Positions 5,866-7,767 of a DNA stretch of 7,767 nt are shown here, one piece after another. The stretch is from assembly GCA_030539985.1 (NCBI GenBank), contig JAUNXD010000059.1, positions 898 through 8,664 of the forward strand. The letters run 5' to 3'. The DNA comes from Methanobrevibacter sp. Lineage in GTDB: Archaea > Methanobacteriota > Methanobacteria > Methanobacteriales > Methanobacteriaceae. The position numbers and the translations under genes are program-made. Under the pieces are notes generated by a model that was not told the DNA's origin, searched no databases, and saw nothing but the letters and a program-made list of their open reading frames with translations. The stretch's first letter is position 1. Every line of letters begins with the position of its first letter.

Positions 5866-6597
5866 TCAAAGTAAACTTCCCATTTTCGAATGGTATTCTG
5901 CACACTCTTTTTTATATGTACAGAACTTGCATAAAAACTGTCTTTTTGGATAGAAGTTGCCTTTGTTCACTTCATCTCTGACTTTATAAAAGGTATCGAT
6001 TGCCTCATCGATTTCACGTGAGTGTAAAAATTTACGCTTGTTTTCCTCATCGCAGACATCAAGAAGTCTTAAACGACCGTTTTTTGTAAAGAACACTCCG
6101 ACGGTTGCAACATTTTTATCATAAACATTTTCAACGAGCAATTTATAATAGCACAGCTCCAAACGATATTTTGAAAACGAACTTGAATTTCCTGTCTTGT
6201 AATCAATCACAACAAGATCTCCATTTTCATCCTCAAGTATTATGTCGCAGATTCCGGAAAAGCGATGGGTTTCATCATGCAGATACTCCTCCTGGCTGAA
6301 CAGCTTATAGTCATTATCAATGAATATATCATTGAAAAATGATGCCAGGTTCTCGACATGGTTTTCAACATCATATTCTATATCCAATTCATGAGCGATG
6401 CGAAACAATTCATTTTCAATGTCAACATCCTCCAATTCATCGCCAAATTCCTCTGAAAACCTCTCGGCAATTGAGTGAACATCACTTCCAAGTGCCATGT
6501 ACTTGTTTGGTTCTGATTCGATTTCATCAATGTACTGGAATCTAAACTCCAAAGGACATTTCAAATATGTGTTGATTTTCGATTTCGACAGTTTCAT
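5866..6597 (-). CDS. RecB/Cas4-like PD-(D/E)XK nuclease with probable Fe-S cysteines
   Basis: A 243-residue cytosolic protein of the RecB-nuclease-like PD-(D/E)XK superfamily. Order of motifs: 'SKINTYLKCPLEFRFQYID' (6-24) with C14; 'GSDVHSIAE' (37-45) with H41; 'FSGICDII' (113-120) with D118; 'VVIDYKTG' (129-136) with D132 and K134, the catalytic core; 'LELCYYKLL' (146-154) in place of the usual Q-x3-Y motif, with E147 where Q is common; and 'FLCKFCTYKKEC' (221-232) with C223, C226 and C232. C14 plus the three C-terminal cysteines match the iron-sulfur staple of Cas4 and AddB nucleases. There are no CRISPR repeats or cas genes in the window, so it is probably a stand-alone DNA nuclease or single-strand exonuclease, role inferred. 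The ATG has no Shine-Dalgarno, and a TATA-like stretch lies about 28 bases upstream. Confidence 0.82.
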   Translation of the reverse strand: MKLSKSKINTYLKCPLEFRFQYIDEIESEPNKYMALGSDVHSIAERFSEEFGDELEDVDIENELFRIAHELDIEYDVENHVENLASFFNDIFIDNDYKLFSQEEYLHDETHRFSGICDIILEDENGDLVVIDYKTGNSSSFSKYRLELCYYKLLVENVYDKNVATVGVFFTKNGRLRLLDVCDEENKRKFLHSREIDEAIDTFYKVRDEVNKGNFYPKRQFLCKFCTYKKECAEYHSKMGSLL

Positions 6598-6616
6598 AAT
6601 ACTAATCTATTTAATG

Positions 6617-6646
6617 TTTAAAATATATATTGTTAATTACAATATA
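6617..6646. promoter_or_regulatory. Shared divergent TATA region with 21-bp dyad
   Basis: The 62-base gap between the nuclease gene and the flavoprotein gene holds a single AT-rich core, TTTAAAATATATAT (6617-6630), that reads as a TATA element in both directions. TATATTGT (6626-6633) and ACAATATA (6639-6646) form a perfect 8-bp dyad around TAATT that overlaps this core and ends at the flavoprotein's ribosome site. A regulator bound here could control both genes. Operator function is inferred. Confidence 0.5.
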
Positions 6647-6659
6647 GGAGAGTAGTTAA

Positions 6660-7202
6660 ATGAAAGTTATAGCACTTCAAGCAAGTCCACGTAAGGGCGG
6701 AAACTGTGATGTACTGATGGATGAAATGATAAAAGGAATTGAGGAAAACGGCGGAGAAGTAGTAAAGTACTTCCTTGAAAAATGTGAAGTTGCCCCATGT
6801 AAGGCATGCATGCACTGTGCCGAAAACCCTGAATGTATCCGTGATGATGACGGAAACAAAATCATTGACGATTTGGTGGCTGCTGACGGAGTAATATTTG
6901 CAACTCCGATTTACTACGGTCAGATGTCAGCACAGGGAAAACTAATCATTGACAGATTCTATGCAATCGGCCAAAACCCTGATAAAAGCCTTTCTGGTAA
7001 GGCAGCATTGATATTTACTGAAAACCAGCCTGAAGGAACCTATGCAGACTACATTGAACTTACCAAATTCTCACCATTCACATTCATGGGATATGATGTG
7101 ATAGGTCATGTGGATGCAGGTTCAGCAGGTCCTGCAGGAATCGTGGCTGAAGAGCAGGAAGACAAATTAAAAGAAGCTTACGAGTTAGGTTTAAAATTCT
7201 AA
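6660..7202 (+). CDS. Isf-like iron-sulfur flavoprotein (NADPH-dependent FMN reductase family)
   Basis: A 180-residue cytosolic flavodoxin-like protein. AGGAGAG at 6646-6652 sets the start. After a first strand 'MKVIALQAS', the FMN-phosphate loop reads SPRKGGNC (9-16). A compact cysteine motif follows, C47-x2-C50-x2-C53-x5-C59, the pattern that binds the [4Fe-4S] cluster in the iron-sulfur flavoprotein Isf of Methanosarcina thermophila. The cysteines fall at the same positions as I recall for that protein, including C16. 'FATPIYYGQMS' (80-90) is the flavin-ring loop, and the acidic, glycine-rich tail follows. Isf proteins pass electrons between ferredoxin and acceptors such as oxygen or peroxide, giving protection in anaerobes. 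A ferredoxin gene follows 44 bases downstream, fitting that role. The natural acceptor here is unknown. The last codons and stop form one arm of a terminator hairpin. Confidence 0.85.
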   Translation: MKVIALQASPRKGGNCDVLMDEMIKGIEENGGEVVKYFLEKCEVAPCKACMHCAENPECIRDDDGNKIIDDLVAADGVIFATPIYYGQMSAQGKLIIDRFYAIGQNPDKSLSGKAALIFTENQPEGTYADYIELTKFSPFTFMGYDVIGHVDAGSAGPAGIVAEEQEDKLKEAYELGLKF

Positions 7203-7224
7203 ACCTACCTTTTATCTTTTTTTT
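7186..7224 (+). terminator. Hairpin terminator overlapping the flavoprotein stop codon
   Basis: TAGGTTTA (7186-7193) and TAAACCTA (7200-7207) are a perfect 8-bp inverted repeat with a 6-base loop. The right arm begins with the TAA stop of the flavoprotein gene. A run of eight T follows at 7217-7224. Stem plus U-tract is an intrinsic-type terminator. It sits between the flavoprotein and the ferredoxin, so it would lower read-through to the ferredoxin. Confidence 0.65.
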
Positions 7225-7246
7225 AATAGAATACAAAGGTTTAAAT

Positions 7247-7486
7247 ATGGGTTTGGGATCACTTTTTAAAAGAAAAAAGAAGGAAAAACAGGAAGATGCA
7301 GTTGTGGACTCACACATTGACATCAACACACAAGACTGCGATGCCTGTGAAAAATGCACAATCGCATGTCCGAACAACGTTTTAATCATAGTTGACGGCA
7401 AATCAGCGGTTAGAGATCCTCAGGTTTGCAAAAGCTGCAAGGTCTGCATGGCAATTTGTCCAAGCGACTGCATTACCGTTAACTGA
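7247..7486 (+). CDS. Small 2[4Fe-4S] ferredoxin
   Basis: A 79-residue soluble electron carrier. AAAGGT six bases before the ATG is a modest ribosome site. Two full cluster motifs are visible: C31-x2-C34-x2-C37-x3-C41-P and C61-x2-C64-x2-C67-x3-C71-P, as in clostridial-type ferredoxins where each cluster takes three cysteines from one motif and one from the other. An extra C75 follows the second motif. The first 16 residues form an unusual basic tail (FKRKKKEK at 7-14) that is not part of the ferredoxin fold and may help docking to a partner or to membrane. It lies 44 bases after the Isf-like gene, which suggests they are redox partners. Expression could be by read-through past the hairpin or from an AT-rich element near 7221-7228. 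Its end overlaps the NAD kinase end by 8 bp. Confidence 0.88.
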   Translation: MGLGSLFKRKKKEKQEDAVVDSHIDINTQDCDACEKCTIACPNNVLIIVDGKSAVRDPQVCKSCKVCMAICPSDCITVN

Positions 7487-7767
7487 TGTTTTCACGTATC
7501 GTGTCGATGAAACTTCTGTTTTCGAATTTAACTATTTTTGTAATCTTATCTGATTTTTTAATCCGTATTATGTCGCCGCCATGCACTTCAATTGGCTTTC
7601 CGTCATAGAGCACATAGGATGATGTCTCATCCCTAAGTTCGGTTATTTTAATTTTTACAATCGAATCATCGGAAAGTATTATGCTTCTGTTGATGATGGT
7701 ATGCGGTGCAATAGGAGTCAACGTTATTATCTTGGCAGTTGGATCAACAATAGGGCCCCCGCATGAG
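7479..7767 (-). CDS. nadK: NAD kinase, C-terminal part (5' end beyond window)
   Basis: Only the last 95 codons are inside the window; the gene enters from the right edge. The visible part starts 'SCGGPIVDPTAKIITLTPIA', which matches the conserved NAD kinase region 'SAGGPIVDP...hhhTPIxPH', with C in place of the usual A, followed by 'PHTIINRSIIL' and 'VHGGDIIRIKKS', the closing strands of the NadK fold. The enzyme makes NADP from NAD with ATP or polyphosphate in the cytosol. In methanogens such as Methanocaldococcus jannaschii the kinase is fused to an N-terminal inositol-monophosphatase-like NADP phosphatase domain; whether that is so here cannot be seen. Its stop (TAA, 7481-7479) lies inside the last codons of the convergent ferredoxin gene. 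Confidence 0.85.
   Translation of the reverse strand, partial: SCGGPIVDPTAKIITLTPIAPHTIINRSIILSDDSIVKIKITELRDETSSYVLYDGKPIEVHGGDIIRIKKSDKITKIVKFENRSFIDTIRENIS

Noticed and set aside
6105..6545. Plus-strand open frames opposite the nuclease gene
   Set aside because: Their translations are rich in H, Q and P without motifs, typical of antisense reading; the nuclease frame holds all catalytic residues.
5866..6597. Nuclease as a CRISPR Cas4
   Set aside because: No repeat array or other cas gene is present in the window; Cas4-like Fe-S nucleases also occur alone.
6633..7401. Minus-strand open frames opposite the flavoprotein and ferredoxin
   Set aside because: They are antisense to strongly conserved Cys motifs and lack ribosome sites.

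Overview
The window looks like a piece of an archaeal chromosome from the order Methanobacteriales, most likely a Methanobrevibacter-type methanogen. The evidence is AT-rich intergenic DNA, TATA elements about 25-28 bases before starts, Shine-Dalgarno sites of the GGTGA/GTGAT type, T-tract terminators, and gene families usual in these organisms: archaeal ketopantoate reductase, NhaC, an Isf-like flavoprotein, a small 2[4Fe-4S] ferredoxin and NAD kinase. Genus is inferred from style and content, not from a marker gene.

Left part (1-2291, all minus strand). Reading leftwards from 2291 there is a panE/apbA-type 2-dehydropantoate 2-reductase, then a promoter region with two overlapping dyads, then a tight row of three small related proteins (1164-676, 673-230, 221 to beyond the left edge). 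All three carry an SseB-like signature: a hydrophobic strand followed by VFTD or VFSN, and a later 'GhhhN/D' strand. Junctions of 2 and 8 bases, with ribosome sites inside the upstream gene ends, mark them as one operon of paralogues of unknown role.

Middle (2292-5839, plus strand). A divergent promoter region leads to a 482-residue protein that joins a GNAT-like domain, a four-cysteine zinc ribbon and a possible C-terminal winged-helix or SAP-like region. An intergenic region with a 21-bp dyad follows, then a long NhaC-family Na+/H+ antiporter and a strong T-tract terminator.

Right part (5840-7767). A RecB/Cas4-like PD-(D/E)XK nuclease with four iron-sulfur-type cysteines (minus) diverges from an Isf-like iron-sulfur flavoprotein (plus). 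The flavoprotein is followed by a hairpin terminator that contains its own stop codon, then by a small 2[4Fe-4S] ferredoxin that overlaps tail-to-tail by 8 bp with the C-terminal end of NAD kinase, which runs off the right edge. The flavoprotein and ferredoxin form a plausible electron-transfer pair.

Most of the window is core or lineage-typical metabolism. No CRISPR array, insertion sequence, tRNA, rRNA or phage signature is visible. The parts least explained by known biology are the SseB-like triplet with its structured upstream region and the GNAT/zinc-ribbon fusion protein.
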